From Persephonella hydrogeniphila (lineage in GTDB: Bacteria; Aquificota; Aquificia; Aquificales; Hydrogenothermaceae), in NCBI RefSeq assembly GCF_900215515.1, contig NZ_OBEI01000005.1, positions 1-64,000 of the forward strand: a DNA stretch of 64,000 bases, in the 5' to 3' direction. Position numbers and translations under genes: made by a program. Positions 7,396 through 16,392 of this stretch are shown in pieces. The notes beneath the pieces were generated by a model that saw nothing but the letters and a program-made list of their open reading frames with translations, was not told the origin of the DNA and did not search any database. Numbering within the stretch: position 1 is the first letter of the stretch; each line of letters starts with the position of its first letter.

Positions 7396-7614
7396 TTCTT
7401 CTATCTCAAACACTTTTTCTCTTGAGGTTTCTCCTCTAATTAATTTTATCTTCGATTTTGGAACTTTTAGATGTCTTGATAGAACCTCAATAACCTTTTT
7501 ATTTGCCTTTCCTTTTTCAGGTACAACCGTCACCTTCACCTCATAATAATCCTCTTCTATCTTTTTTATCTCTTCTTTTTTTGCATTTGGCTTTACTTTA
7601 ACTTTAATCCTCAT
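7390..7614 (-). CDS. DUF167 (YggU-like) protein
   Basis: 74 residues with the DUF167/UPF0235 pattern: an N-terminal VKVKPNAKKEE strand, then VVPEKGKANKKVIEVLSRHL and the C-terminal IRGETSREKVFEIE. This small alpha/beta fold is widely conserved but has no settled function. It is convergent with queA, sharing 6 bases at the stops. AGAGG lies eight bases before the ATG. It is divergent from the next gene across only 32 bases, so the two promoters must overlap. Confidence 0.85.
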   Translation of the reverse strand: MRIKVKVKPNAKKEEIKKIEEDYYEVKVTVVPEKGKANKKVIEVLSRHLKVPKSKIKLIRGETSREKVFEIEEL

Positions 7615-7628
7615 AATAAAAACCTCTA

Positions 7629-7637
7629 TGCTAAAAT
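7629..7637 (+). promoter_or_regulatory. Probable extended -10 element of the aroK-acpS unit
   Basis: TGCTAAAAT lies ten bases before the ATG at 7647, in the 32-base divergent gap. It resembles the -10 elements at 6132 and 30782. It would leave a very short or absent leader on the small membrane protein message. No -35 is evident. Confidence 0.3.
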
Positions 7638-7646
7638 TTTTCCATA

Positions 7647-7922
7647 ATGGAGATACTAAAAAAAATTGTAATACTTCTGTGTGGAGCTTTTGTATATTTA
7701 TTTATATTTCTGTGGGCAGGAAACTATGTAAATGAGAAGATACTTTCCAACTATTACTATCTGATACTTCTTCTGCTACTTATGATAGGTTTTATCACAA
7801 ACTTTCTCCTGAATAGATACCTGTTCAGGATATGTCCTGTAAGAGCAATAATTTACTCGGTAGCAAGTGCACTCTTACTGTTTTCCTCGGCATTTTTAGT
7901 CTTTAAACTTGGAGCAAAATAA
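7647..7922 (+). CDS. Small membrane protein, function unknown
   Basis: 91 residues with three predicted membrane helices (about 7-25, 36-55 and 66-86). Two positively charged stretches (NRYLFRICPVRA and the N-terminal EILKK) suggest orientation signals. I do not recognise the family. It has no clear ribosome site and may be leaderless. The last base of its stop is the first base of the aroK ATG (TAATG), so it probably couples translation into aroK. Confidence 0.65.
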   Translation: MEILKKIVILLCGAFVYLFIFLWAGNYVNEKILSNYYYLILLLLLMIGFITNFLLNRYLFRICPVRAIIYSVASALLLFSSAFLVFKLGAK

Positions 7923-8428
7923 TGAAGAATATCTATCTTGTAGGTTTTATGGGAAGTGGAAAATCTACCGTCGGGAAGATACTGGCAGAAAAACTTAAAA
8001 TGAGATTCACAGATATAGACCAGTTAATAGAAAAAGAAGAAGGAAAAGCAATACCACAGATTTTTAAGGAAAAAGGAGAAAAATATTTTAGAGAGCTTGA
8101 GAAGAAAATGTTAGAAAAAATACAGGAAGAAAAAAACCTCGTTGTTTCTACAGGTGGAGGACTTGGTGCAGACAGAGAAAATATGGAAAAAATGAAAAAA
8201 AACGGTCTTGTTGTATGGCTTGATGTATCCTTTGAAGAGATACTAAAAAGATGTGAAGGGGACCAAAACAGGCCACTTTTAAACCAGCCAGTTGAAAAAA
8301 TAAAAAAGTTATACGATAAAAGAATTCCGATTTATAAACTTGCCCACATCCATATAAAAACAGACAACAAAAAACCTGAAGAAATAGCAGAGGAAATAAT
8401 AAGAAATGCAGATATACACAGGAATTGA
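7922..8428 (+). CDS. aroK: Shikimate kinase
   Basis: Phosphorylates shikimate at the 3-hydroxyl in chorismate synthesis. The 168 residues have a Walker A, GFMGSGKST (8-16), the shikimate-binding Asp of FTDIDQLIE, the GGG loop in STGGGLG, and the lid Arg within NRPLL. Length and order of motifs are standard. It overlaps the upstream small membrane gene by one base. acpS begins 23 bases before its stop. Confidence 0.93.
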   Translation: MKNIYLVGFMGSGKSTVGKILAEKLKMRFTDIDQLIEKEEGKAIPQIFKEKGEKYFRELEKKMLEKIQEEKNLVVSTGGGLGADRENMEKMKKNGLVVWLDVSFEEILKRCEGDQNRPLLNQPVEKIKKLYDKRIPIYKLAHIHIKTDNKKPEEIAEEIIRNADIHRN

Positions 8429-8786
8429 TATTGTTGAAAACAACCGAATAAAAAAAGCGGTAGAAAAGCATGGAGACAGATTTTTAAAAAGGGTTTTTAC
8501 AGAAGATGAGATCGATTACTGTTCAAAAAAAGCAGATAGTATCCCTTGTCTTGCAGCAAGATTTGCTGTAAAGGAAGCTTTTATAAAAGCCTTCAGTCAG
8601 GCATTTGGGATAAATCTTCCTCTCAAATCCATAGAAATAAAAGGTTTCCACAGGAAACATGCAGAAATTTTACTGCACCCCCCTGATGCAAAAACAAGAT
8701 CCTATCTAACACGCATGAAATATACATTCTCCCTGTCCCATGAAAAAAATTACTCTGTAGCCTCTGTAATCATATACATAGATTAG
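8406..8786 (+). CDS. acpS: Holo-[acyl-carrier-protein] synthase
   Basis: Transfers 4'-phosphopantetheine from CoA to the Ser of acyl carrier protein. The 126 residues show TGIDIVENNRI, with the Mg-binding Asp, and AARFAVKEAFIKAF, with the second metal ligand Glu. The C-terminus has FSLSHEKNYSVASV. All are AcpS hallmarks. The start lies inside aroK, overlapping by 23 bases. Nothing in the sequence is odd. Confidence 0.93.
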   Translation: MQIYTGIDIVENNRIKKAVEKHGDRFLKRVFTEDEIDYCSKKADSIPCLAARFAVKEAFIKAFSQAFGINLPLKSIEIKGFHRKHAEILLHPPDAKTRSYLTRMKYTFSLSHEKNYSVASVIIYID

Positions 8787-8859
8787 TGCAGAAAAAAATT
8801 TGCACATACTAATTGTTAATAATCGATATAGACCTGAAAAAATAAGGATTGTGAGTAAT

Positions 8860-8875
8860 TGGCACATTAATTGCT
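8860..8875 (+). promoter_or_regulatory. Sigma-54 (RpoN) promoter of the flhF operon
   Basis: TGGCACATTAATTGCT matches the -24/-12 consensus TGGCAC-N5-TTGCW at every fixed position, with the required ten bases between GG and GC. Predicted transcription start is about 8885, giving a 20-base leader with GGGGGTG before the flhF ATG at 8905. RpoN promoters need an enhancer-binding activator such as FlrC or FleQ; no such gene is in the window. The upstream 70 bases carry no obvious activator repeat. Confidence 0.8.
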
Positions 8876-8904
8876 ACTAAAATTAATAGCGTGGGGGTGC
8901 TACT

Positions 8905-9864
8905 ATGAAAATGAAAAAATACACTGTAGAAAATTTACAGAAAGGGTGGATGCAGATAAGAGAGGAATTGGGGGAGAGTGCAATAATTTTATCAATAAAA
9001 GAGATAAACGGTATTTTTGAAATACTTGCAGCATCTCCACAAAAGAAAACAGAAAAGAAAAACGACAAACTGTTAGAACTGTTTCACAAAAAATTCAGTA
9101 AAAATGAAGACATCAAAAACTTAGAAAAGCTTATCGATTTTCTCATAAGAGTAAAAGATTCAAATCTTAACGAAAAAATACTGTCGGAAGTTCAGGATGA
9201 GATACTGAGAAATTATCTTCCTATAATAGAACAGATAAACAGAGTGGACATTCTGAAAAAAATAGAGATAAATCCATTAACAAAGAAGTATATCAATGTT
9301 TTAGGAAATATATCATCTGGAAAAAGCACAACTATAGCAAAGCTTGCAGCTATTTTAAAATTTAACAGGAATAAAAAAATAGCAGTGGCATCCTTTGATT
9401 TTTATAAAATTGGTGGTTCAGAAAGTCTGAAAAAATTTGCAGAAATAATACAGATACCGTTCTTTATGATAAAAGATGAGAAAGATCTGATAATGTACAA
9501 AGACTCTTTTGATGAGTTTGAACATATCCTGTTTGACACACCGGGAAATATTAAGGATCTATCAGAGACAGAGAAACTACTTACATTTATCAGTTCCAGT
9601 TCAGAAGCAGAGAATATACTCACTATCCCTCTAACCAAAAAAGAAACATTAATAGATAGAGATATAAACTACTTCAGCAAATTTAAGATACACCACCTTA
9701 TACTTACAAAAATAGATGAGCTTGAGAACAAAATACCCCTTTACTTTGTGTTATCAAACTACGATTACAAAATCAGCTATATAACTAATGGCCTGAATGT
9801 TCCTAAAGATATTGTTGAAGCTTCGCAAGTTTTAAACGGAATTTTTGAGGTGATGAATAGATGA
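8905..9864 (+). CDS. flhF: Flagellar SRP-like GTPase FlhF
   Basis: Signal-recognition-particle-type GTPase that helps place and number polar flagella. The 319 residues begin with the short basic B domain (KYTVENLQKGWMQIREELG) and a helical N domain. The G domain has the P-loop GNISSGKSTT (134-143), FDTPG for G3 and LTKIDE for G4. The P-loop is unusual: most FlhF have GPTGVGKTTT. The catalytic Lys is kept. It is first in a four-gene operon behind the sigma-54 promoter and overlaps flhG by 4 bases. Confidence 0.88.
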   Translation: MKMKKYTVENLQKGWMQIREELGESAIILSIKEINGIFEILAASPQKKTEKKNDKLLELFHKKFSKNEDIKNLEKLIDFLIRVKDSNLNEKILSEVQDEILRNYLPIIEQINRVDILKKIEINPLTKKYINVLGNISSGKSTTIAKLAAILKFNRNKKIAVASFDFYKIGGSESLKKFAEIIQIPFFMIKDEKDLIMYKDSFDEFEHILFDTPGNIKDLSETEKLLTFISSSSEAENILTIPLTKKETLIDRDINYFSKFKIHHLILTKIDELENKIPLYFVLSNYDYKISYITNGLNVPKDIVEASQVLNGIFEVMNR

Positions 9865-10724
9865 AAGATCAGGCAGAACTTTTAAGAGATATGGCAAAAA
9901 AAATAAGACCTTTTGATTTTCAGGTTATTTCTATAACATCAGGCAAAGGTGGAGTAGGCAAAACCAGTTTTACGGTAAATCTGGCATACCATCTCCAAAA
10001 GTTAGGAAAAACTGTTCTCATATTAGATGCTGATTTAGCCCTTGCAAATGTTGATATCATACTCGGAGAAAGACCGAAATACAATCTACTCCACTTGCTT
10101 TCTGGAGAAAAAAATATAAACGAGATTATATGGGAATCAAAGTACGGAATTAAATTTATTCCGGCATCCTCAGGTTTTGAAGAACTGGCAAATCTGCCAA
10201 AAGAAAAACAGATGCAGATACTTAACTCCCTTCAGGAGATATACTACAAATTTGATATCATGCTGATAGATACATCTGCAGGAATATCAGAAAATGTCAT
10301 AAATTTTTGCCTTGCTTCTGATAAAACCATTGTAATAACAACACCTGACCCTACAGCTCTGGCAGACTCATATGCTATATCACGAATTATTCTTAACCAC
10401 AAACCTGAAAATATGGAAATTGGACTTGTTGTTAATCTTGTGGAAGACGAGTATGAAGCAGAAAAAATATACAACGGAATGAATAATATCCTTAAAGAGT
10501 TCACCGGTAAAAGTATCAAATACTTTGGGGCATTAAGAAAGGACAAAAAACTGTCAGAGTCTGTAAAAGACAGATATGTACTGTCTGCCGTAAATCCAAA
10601 ATCATCCTATAGCAGAGATGTTGAGTTGATAGCTAAATTTCTCATAGAAGGAAAACAACCCCAAAGAAAAGATAATTTCTGGAATAGATTTATCCGCAAT
10701 CTAAAAAATCTAAAGGTAGAGTAA
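9861..10724 (+). CDS. flhG: MinD-like ATPase FlhG (FleN/YlxH)
   Basis: ParA/MinD-family ATPase that limits flagellar number by acting on FlhF and on the flagellar master activator. The 287 residues start with the DQAELLR activation motif that stimulates FlhF GTPase. It is followed by the deviant Walker A SGKGGVGKT (27-35), the DADLALANVD segment and VVNLV. The C-terminal amphipathic basic tail (NRFIRNLKNLKVE) fits membrane binding. Start overlaps flhF in ATGA. The DQA motif separates it from the cell-division MinD at 17301. Confidence 0.93.
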   Translation: MKDQAELLRDMAKKIRPFDFQVISITSGKGGVGKTSFTVNLAYHLQKLGKTVLILDADLALANVDIILGERPKYNLLHLLSGEKNINEIIWESKYGIKFIPASSGFEELANLPKEKQMQILNSLQEIYYKFDIMLIDTSAGISENVINFCLASDKTIVITTPDPTALADSYAISRIILNHKPENMEIGLVVNLVEDEYEAEKIYNGMNNILKEFTGKSIKYFGALRKDKKLSESVKDRYVLSAVNPKSSYSRDVELIAKFLIEGKQPQRKDNFWNRFIRNLKNLKVE

Positions 10725-10736
10725 GGAGGAGAAAAG

Positions 10737-11462
10737 ATGAAGGTGTCTAACAGAGAAAGAAACGAAATTATTATGGAATTCCTTCCCAAAATACAGTACA
10801 TAGTCCAGTCTATTAAACAGGAAAATCTACCTCCAACTGTAACTGAGGAAGATTTGATAAACACAGGAGTTTTAGGACTTATAGATGCTATCAATAAGTA
10901 TGACCCCGAAAAAGGAGTAAAGCTATCTACATATGCAGAAATAAGAATAAGAGGGCATATAATCGACAGTCTCAGAAAACTTGACTGGGTTCCAAGGAAT
11001 ATAAGACAGAAAGCAAGGCATATAGAAGCAGCCATTCTTGAAGTAGAACAAAAACTTGGTAGAGAAGCATCTCCTGAAGAAATTGCCGAATACCTTGGAA
11101 TGGATGTGGAGGAGTATATGAAATATGCAGAAAAAATCTCAAATAGCGGACTTATCTCTATAGATACAAAAGTGGGAGTAGATGATGACTCAACAACAAG
11201 CCTATGGCAGATACTCTCAATAAATGACGACACCCCTGATAAACATGTAGAAGAAGAAGAGTTGAAAAGAATTATTTCTGATATAATTTCTAAACTCAAA
11301 GAAAGGGAAAGATTGGTTATCACACTTTACTATTATGAAGAACTTTCAATGAAAGAGATAGGAGAGATATTGGGCTTAACCGAATCGAGAATATCCCAGA
11401 TACATACAAAAACAATGCTGAAAATCAGGAATATGATAAGTAAATATCTCACAAAGGATTAA
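10737..11462 (+). CDS. fliA: Flagellar sigma factor FliA (sigma-28)
   Basis: Sigma factor for late flagellar and chemotaxis genes, 241 residues. Region 2 has EEDLINTGVLGLIDAI and STYAEIRIRGHIID, with SLRKLDWVPRNIR, typical of FliA/SigD. Region 3 contains EEIAEYLGM. Region 4 has LKERERLVITLYYYEELSMKEIGE and a helix-turn-helix ending ESRISQIH. AAGGAGGAG precedes the ATG. It follows flhG by 12 bases, matching the common flhF-flhG-fliA order. An acidic linker (DDDSTT, NDDTPDKHVEEEE) joins regions 3 and 4. Confidence 0.93.
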   Translation: MKVSNRERNEIIMEFLPKIQYIVQSIKQENLPPTVTEEDLINTGVLGLIDAINKYDPEKGVKLSTYAEIRIRGHIIDSLRKLDWVPRNIRQKARHIEAAILEVEQKLGREASPEEIAEYLGMDVEEYMKYAEKISNSGLISIDTKVGVDDDSTTSLWQILSINDDTPDKHVEEEELKRIISDIISKLKERERLVITLYYYEELSMKEIGEILGLTESRISQIHTKTMLKIRNMISKYLTKD

Positions 11463-11954
11463 ATGGAAAAAGATAGTGTTTATATACATTACTTAATAGG
11501 TGATCTTGAAAGTTATGTTGTTGACAATAAAACAAAAATAGAAAAGATTATAAACAGCAGAGAAAATTTATCTATTGAGGATAGTCTGTACATCTTTGAA
11601 AAGTTTTCCAACAGTCTAAAAAAAACTACTAATCTGATTAAACTATCAAGAGAGATAAAGGACACAGACACATTAAGGACAGTATCCATAATATCCTCTG
11701 AAACAATAGCATGGATAATGTTCACTCTTCCTTCTGTTGAATCTGTTATCCCTGTCTTTATTGAGAATTTAATGATAGACAAAAGACATATTATTGATGC
11801 CCTTGGTGAGCTTCTTTTAGAGTTTGACGAACTGATAGAAAATCCAGAAAAGCTAAGGTCAGTTAACAGAGAACTGTTTGTGATGGTAAATGATGTTTCT
11901 ATGTTTTTTGGTCATCTATCTGAAATAATGAAAAAGGGAGCTATAGAGAACTAA
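11463..11954 (+). CDS. Unknown helical protein, last gene of the flhF operon
   Basis: 163 residues, mostly alpha-helical and acidic, with no signal peptide or membrane segment. I do not recognise it. The start ATG follows the fliA stop with no gap, so it is translated with fliA. Position suggests a flagellar regulatory role, for example a sigma-28 partner or CheZ-like helical-bundle phosphatase, but no diagnostic CheZ motif is visible. Its 3' end overlaps the convergent fabL-like gene by 4 bases. Confidence 0.7.
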   Translation: MEKDSVYIHYLIGDLESYVVDNKTKIEKIINSRENLSIEDSLYIFEKFSNSLKKTTNLIKLSREIKDTDTLRTVSIISSETIAWIMFTLPSVESVIPVFIENLMIDKRHIIDALGELLLEFDELIENPEKLRSVNRELFVMVNDVSMFFGHLSEIMKKGAIEN

Positions 11955-12736
11955 CGCCCCCTTACAAGAGATAATCCTCCATCTACGATTATCGTCTGCC
12001 CCTGAATCCATTGTGCATCAGGTGTGCATAAGAAACCAACAACACCTGCTATATCCTCAGGAGTTCCCATTCTTCCAAGGGGAGTAAGTTTTATTGTTCC
12101 TGCTTTTACCTCTTCGTAATTTGGGAACAGCTGTATAGCTTCAGTATCGATAGGACCACCAGAAACAGTATTTACATTAATACCTTTTTCTCCAAACTCA
12201 ACAGCTGCATATCTCACAAGAGCCTCAAGTGCAGATTTTGCAGCTCCATGGATAGCATAGTTAGGCATATAGTCCTTTGTACCTGTTGAAGATATAGCTA
12301 TAATTTTTCCCTCTCTTCCTTCCATAAGTGGAACAGCCCTTTGAACTCCCCAGATGAATCCCATAACTGTTATATCAAATATCCTCCTTGTTCCCCTTTC
12401 TTTTAATCTCATAAAGGGGGCAAAACCACCTACAACTTCTCTTCCTGAAGCAACAGCATTGCTAACAAATATATCTAAATACCCAAATTTTTCTTTTATC
12501 TCATCAAAAGCTCTATCTATATCCTCTTTTTTTCCAAAATCTCCCTGTATCGCGTACCCTTTCACACCGTGATTCTCTATTTCCTTTACTGTCTCTTCTG
12601 CTTTTTCTTTGTTTTTGTAGTAGTTTATAACAACATCTGCTCCCATTTCTGCAAGTTTTAAGGCTATAGCCCTTCCAATACCTCTACTACCTCCTGTTAT
12701 AAATGCAAGTTTTCCTTCAAGCTCTCTACAGGCCAT
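11951..12736 (-). CDS. fabL: Enoyl-[ACP] reductase, FabL type (SDR family)
   Basis: Short-chain dehydrogenase of 261 residues that probably carries out the last reduction of fatty-acid elongation. The nucleotide loop is TGGSRGIGRAIA. The catalytic pair is Tyr-x6-Lys in NYAIHGAAKSA, the spacing of enoyl reductases rather than the x3 spacing of ordinary SDRs. The segment VSGGPIDTEAIQLFPN closely resembles Bacillus subtilis FabL. GGAGG precedes the ATG. It is last in the long minC operon. A FabI identity is less likely; the exact substrate is inferred. Confidence 0.8.
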   Translation of the reverse strand: MACRELEGKLAFITGGSRGIGRAIALKLAEMGADVVINYYKNKEKAEETVKEIENHGVKGYAIQGDFGKKEDIDRAFDEIKEKFGYLDIFVSNAVASGREVVGGFAPFMRLKERGTRRIFDITVMGFIWGVQRAVPLMEGREGKIIAISSTGTKDYMPNYAIHGAAKSALEALVRYAAVEFGEKGINVNTVSGGPIDTEAIQLFPNYEEVKAGTIKLTPLGRMGTPEDIAGVVGFLCTPDAQWIQGQTIIVDGGLSLVRGR

Positions 12737-12746
12737 TTACTTCCTC

Positions 12747-13055
12747 CTAATGGTGTTCATTTTTCTTTATTTTTTCTAAAAATTTCTTCAAAAGAACTTC
12801 ACCATGATAGCCTTCCTCAACTAAATCCATAAATATCCTCATTTCTTCATCGTTAGGCTCTCTCCCAAGGATATCTATTATCTCTTCATAATCAACAAAT
12901 GTATCAAATTCCCATCCTTCTCCTATCATATGATTCTCCAACACTAATGGATCCTCTACTTTTGCTTTAAGGGCTTCTTTATAACCGAGAACAAACATGA
13001 TTATCATCAAAATCAAAAATACAGCAGCTATTACTCCAGAAATTAAAAGCTCCAT
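12747..13055 (-). CDS. Single-pass membrane protein, function unknown
   Basis: 102 residues with one N-terminal membrane helix (about 4-24) and an acidic cytoplasmic or periplasmic domain with the segment DYEEIIDILGREPNDEEMR. I do not recognise the family. AAGGAGG overlaps the trpD stop and serves this ATG, which starts one base after that stop. It lies between trpD and fabL in one minus-strand transcript. No Cys or other obvious cofactor ligands; two His end the protein. Confidence 0.65.
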   Translation of the reverse strand: MELLISGVIAAVFLILMIIMFVLGYKEALKAKVEDPLVLENHMIGEGWEFDTFVDYEEIIDILGREPNDEEMRIFMDLVEEGYHGEVLLKKFLEKIKKNEHH

Positions 13056-13056
13056 A

Positions 13057-14076
13057 CTAACCTCCTTGACTAAAATCTCTCAGTTTTTCTAAAACATCAA
13101 ATGCTTTTTTAGAATAAATTGTTTCTCTTGCAAGTTCAATCCCTTCTTTTATATCTTCAACAACTCCTGCCACTTTCAGAGCAAAAGCCGAATTAAGAGC
13201 AACAAAGTCCGTCTTTGGAGAGTACTCTTTACCCTCTAAAATTTTCAGGGCTATATCAAGATTGTATTGAAGGTCTCCTCCTTCTATATCCTTAAGGGAT
13301 GCTCTTCTCAAACCGAAATCCTCAGGTTTTACTGTGTAGATATTTATTTCATTGCCATTAAGTTCTCCAACCAAAGTCTCTGAAGTTATCGAGACCTCAT
13401 CAAGTCCTTCCATTCCATGTACCACATACGCCTTTTCTATGCCAAGTTGAGATAACACTTTAGTGAGAGGTTCTACAAGGTTTTTATCATACACACCCAT
13501 AAGCTGGTACTTTGCATCTGCTGGATTAGAAAGGGGTCCAAGAATATTAAAAATTGTTCTTACGCCTATTTCTCTTCTCTGTCTGATAACATTTTTCATA
13601 GCAGGGTGGTATATCGGGGCAAACAAAAATGCAAGCCCTATTTTTTCTATTGCCTCTGCTGCCTTTTCTGGAGGCATCTCTATATTGACACCTAATGCTT
13701 CCATTATATCTGCACTTCCACATTTAGAAGAAACAGACCTATTTCCATGTTTTGCAACTTTTGCTCCGGCTCCTGCAACAACAAAAGCAGTAATGGTGGA
13801 AACATTAAAGGTATTAACTATATCTCCTCCTGTTCCACACGTATCTACAAGTTTCGATTTATCAGAAACAGGAACTTTAACAGCTTCCTTTTTCATAACA
13901 GATGCAGCAGAAGAAATCTCATCAACTGTCTCTCCTTTCATTTTCATTCCTACGAGAACAGCACCTATCTGTGCATCAGTGGCTTCTCCCCTCATAAGAA
14001 AGGTAAAAAGTTTTTCTGTTTCCTCTTTTGATAAGTCTGTTTTTGAAGTTATCTTTCTTATAAGCTCTTTTATCAA
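13057..14076 (-). CDS. trpD: Anthranilate phosphoribosyltransferase
   Basis: Joins anthranilate with PRPP in tryptophan synthesis. The 339 residues match the family. Motifs: [17 protein letters not shown] for PRPP and Mg binding, [15 protein letters not shown], and [11 protein letters not shown]. The start is TTG at 14076 with GAGGAG six bases upstream. It is not in a trp cluster here: trpA is at 50813 and neighbours are surA-like and membrane genes. Scattered biosynthetic genes are usual in Aquificota. Confidence 0.93.
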   Translation of the reverse strand: MIKELIRKITSKTDLSKEETEKLFTFLMRGEATDAQIGAVLVGMKMKGETVDEISSAASVMKKEAVKVPVSDKSKLVDTCGTGGDIVNTFNVSTITAFVVAGAGAKVAKHGNRSVSSKCGSADIMEALGVNIEMPPEKAAEAIEKIGLAFLFAPIYHPAMKNVIRQRREIGVRTIFNILGPLSNPADAKYQLMGVYDKNLVEPLTKVLSQLGIEKAYVVHGMEGLDEVSITSETLVGELNGNEINIYTVKPEDFGLRRASLKDIEGGDLQYNLDIALKILEGKEYSPKTDFVALNSAFALKVAGVVEDIKEGIELARETIYSKKAFDVLEKLRDFSQGG

Positions 14077-14087
14077 CTTTTTCTCCT

Positions 14088-14945
14088 CTACTGAAGAGAT
14101 TTATCCAGATATTCTATAACAGCTTTCTCCCTCAGTTTATTAAGCTGTATTTCGTACTCCTTTTTTAGTTTCTCTGCAATCTCTTCTCCAGAAGGCTGTT
14201 CATTTATAAGTTTTTCTTTCTCATCTTCTATATAAACAAAGTAAATTCCATTTTTTACCGGAACTTCGAAAATATCACCAACTTTCCTTTTCCATATTTC
14301 TTCATCTAATCTCTTAATAAGATCACCTTTTCTTACTTCTCCTAAGAGGCCTCCTTTTTCTGCTGTTATTGGATCATCTGAGTATTTTCTTGCAAACTGT
14401 GGGAAATTATCTTTATTTAAATTTTTTACAAGAAAATCATATCTTTCTTTAAAATCTTTATCTTTGGTAGACAGGAAAATGATTCTTACCTTCCTAAGTT
14501 TTATCTGTTTACCTTCCTTTATACCCCCAAACAAGACCCTTCTCAGATGAATCTGTATATATCTCCTTATCAATAACTCCCGTTTTATCAGATCTTTAAA
14601 CTCTGTGAAGGATATATTTTGCTCTATCAGTTTTTTCTTGAAATCCTCAACGCTGTTCATTTTATTTGCCTTTGCTATCCGGAGAATAGCATCTTCAACC
14701 TCTTCAGGTGCAACTCTGATACCTGATTTTTCTGCTGCTTGTGCAACAATGATTTGATCTATAAGTTTCTCTGCCGCTTCTTTTTTGTTTTTTATACCAA
14801 ACCACTGCATAGCAAGCTCTAATTCTGACTGAAGAACGGGCTGACCGTTTACTACCATAACAATTCTGTCAAATAGCTTTAGATCCTTTTCTGTAGAAAA
14901 AGCAAAACTCCATACAAAAAGAAAAATCAGTAGTAATCTACCCAT
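14088..14945 (-). CDS. surA: SurA-like periplasmic peptidyl-prolyl isomerase
   Basis: Periplasmic chaperone for outer-membrane proteins. The chosen start is the ATG at 14945 (285 residues), giving a signal peptide [18 protein letters not shown] longer reading from 14975 adds a lysine-rich extension and would lie inside glmU. The N-terminal chaperone segment starts [18 protein letters not shown] single parvulin domain (about 145-245) has [21 protein letters not shown]. SurA of E. coli has two parvulin domains, so this is a short version. It overlaps the glmU end by 8 bases. Confidence 0.85.
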   Translation of the reverse strand: MGRLLLIFLFVWSFAFSTEKDLKLFDRIVMVVNGQPVLQSELELAMQWFGIKNKKEAAEKLIDQIIVAQAAEKSGIRVAPEEVEDAILRIAKANKMNSVEDFKKKLIEQNISFTEFKDLIKRELLIRRYIQIHLRRVLFGGIKEGKQIKLRKVRIIFLSTKDKDFKERYDFLVKNLNKDNFPQFARKYSDDPITAEKGGLLGEVRKGDLIKRLDEEIWKRKVGDIFEVPVKNGIYFVYIEDEKEKLINEQPSGEEIAEKLKKEYEIQLNKLREKAVIEYLDKSLQ

Positions 14946-16389
14946 TTTTAGCTCTTTTTTTCCTTTTTTCTGCATAGTTTTCTATTATTTTTGTCTGTGC
15001 TCTTTCAATTCCAAGAGCTTTATCTGGTATATCCTTGGTAATCACAGAGCCTGATCCAGTTATTGCTTCCTCTCCTATAATAACAGGAGCTACCAGCATT
15101 GTATTGCTTCCTATAAAGGCTTTGTCTTTTATTACCGTTTTATGTTTTTTAAATCCATCATAATTACAGGTAATAGTTCCTGCTCCTATATTAACATCTT
15201 TTCCTATCTCTGCGTCTCCAAGATAGGCGAGATGCTTGGCAGCTGTATTCTGTCCAATAGTAGAGTTTTTTACTTCAACAAAGTTGCCTATTTGTGCTTT
15301 TTCTTTTATAACTGAGTTATTCCTTATCCTTGCATAAGGACCTATTACAGCATTATCATGAATAACAGAATCTTCTATAATTGATCCTTTCAGTATTTTT
15401 ACATTTCTGCCTATTTTAGAATTTTTTATCAAACAGTTCTCCTCTATAATTGTGTCCTCTCCAATAGTTGTTTTTCCTTTAAGAGATACACCCTGATATA
15501 TTTCAACGTCAGGGGAAAGCTCAACATCAAACTCTATATAAACCGTCTCCGGATTATGAAAGGTTGTTCCAGCATAAGACCAGAACTGGAGGTACTTCAT
15601 TCTCAGTACATTTTCTGCCTTTGCAAGATCCCATCTGTCGTTTACACCTATGAACTGCGTGTAATCAGGAACAAGTAAGGCATAAACCTCTTTTCCCATA
15701 TCATTTAAAAGCTGTATAACATCTGTAATATAGTACTCTTTCTGGGCATTTTTGTTCTCAAGCTTGTCGATAACCTCCTTTAAATAAGGAGCGTAAAAAA
15801 GATATATTCCTGTATTTATTTCATCTATTTTCTGTTCCTCGTAGGTTGCATCTTTTTCTTCTACAATTTTGATTATTCTGTGGTTTCTGTCTTTAATGAC
15901 TCTTCCGTATCCGAGGGGGTTGGGAACCTTTGTTGTCAGTACTACCCCTGCCACCTTTTCATTTCTGTAGTTCTCCCCACCTTCTGTAGGAGCACCTTCA
16001 AATCTCATTAAAGCTTCCATATATTTAACAGCATTTTTTAATGTTTCCCCTTCTACTAAAGGAAGATCTCCGTTTACTATCATAACTATACCATCAAAAT
16101 TTTCCCAGTAAGGTTTAGTTACAGCTACAGCATGACCTGTTCCCAGTTGTTCTTCCTGTTCAACATAAGTGCAGTTTAAACAGTTTATAGCTTTTATTAC
16201 CTGCTGTTTTTCATGTCCTACTACGTATATAACTTTTTCAGGATTGCTCCATCTAACAGCAAGGGAGATGTAATGTATCATAGGTTTTCCGAGTATTTTG
16301 TGAATCACTTTAGGTTTTTTAGATTTAAATCTTGTTCCTTTTCCTGCAGCAAGAATTACAGCTATATGTTTTTCATGATGGTGTCCCAT
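14938..16389 (-). CDS. glmU: Bifunctional GlcNAc-1-P uridyltransferase / glucosamine-1-P acetyltransferase
   Basis: Makes UDP-GlcNAc for peptidoglycan and lipid A. The N-terminal pyrophosphorylase has LAAGKGTRFKSKKPKVIHKI and GDLPLVEGETL; the C-terminal half (from about 265) is a left-handed beta helix of hexapeptide repeats with YARIRNNSVI and NVNIGAGTITCNYDG. At 483 residues it is slightly longer than E. coli GlmU (456), partly from an insert near 120-135 (FEGAPTEGGENYRNEK). The N-terminus MGHHHEKH is natively His-rich. GGGG lies before the ATG, four bases after hisG. Confidence 0.94.
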   Translation of the reverse strand: MGHHHEKHIAVILAAGKGTRFKSKKPKVIHKILGKPMIHYISLAVRWSNPEKVIYVVGHEKQQVIKAINCLNCTYVEQEEQLGTGHAVAVTKPYWENFDGIVMIVNGDLPLVEGETLKNAVKYMEALMRFEGAPTEGGENYRNEKVAGVVLTTKVPNPLGYGRVIKDRNHRIIKIVEEKDATYEEQKIDEINTGIYLFYAPYLKEVIDKLENKNAQKEYYITDVIQLLNDMGKEVYALLVPDYTQFIGVNDRWDLAKAENVLRMKYLQFWSYAGTTFHNPETVYIEFDVELSPDVEIYQGVSLKGKTTIGEDTIIEENCLIKNSKIGRNVKILKGSIIEDSVIHDNAVIGPYARIRNNSVIKEKAQIGNFVEVKNSTIGQNTAAKHLAYLGDAEIGKDVNIGAGTITCNYDGFKKHKTVIKDKAFIGSNTMLVAPVIIGEEAITGSGSVITKDIPDKALGIERAQTKIIENYAEKRKKRAKNG

Positions 16390-16392
16390 TTT

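Noticed and set aside
10607-11323. Minus-strand frame of 238 codons opposite fliA
   Set aside because: It is antisense shadow of a well-supported sigma-28 gene; composition is Ser/Ile-rich as expected from a shadow.
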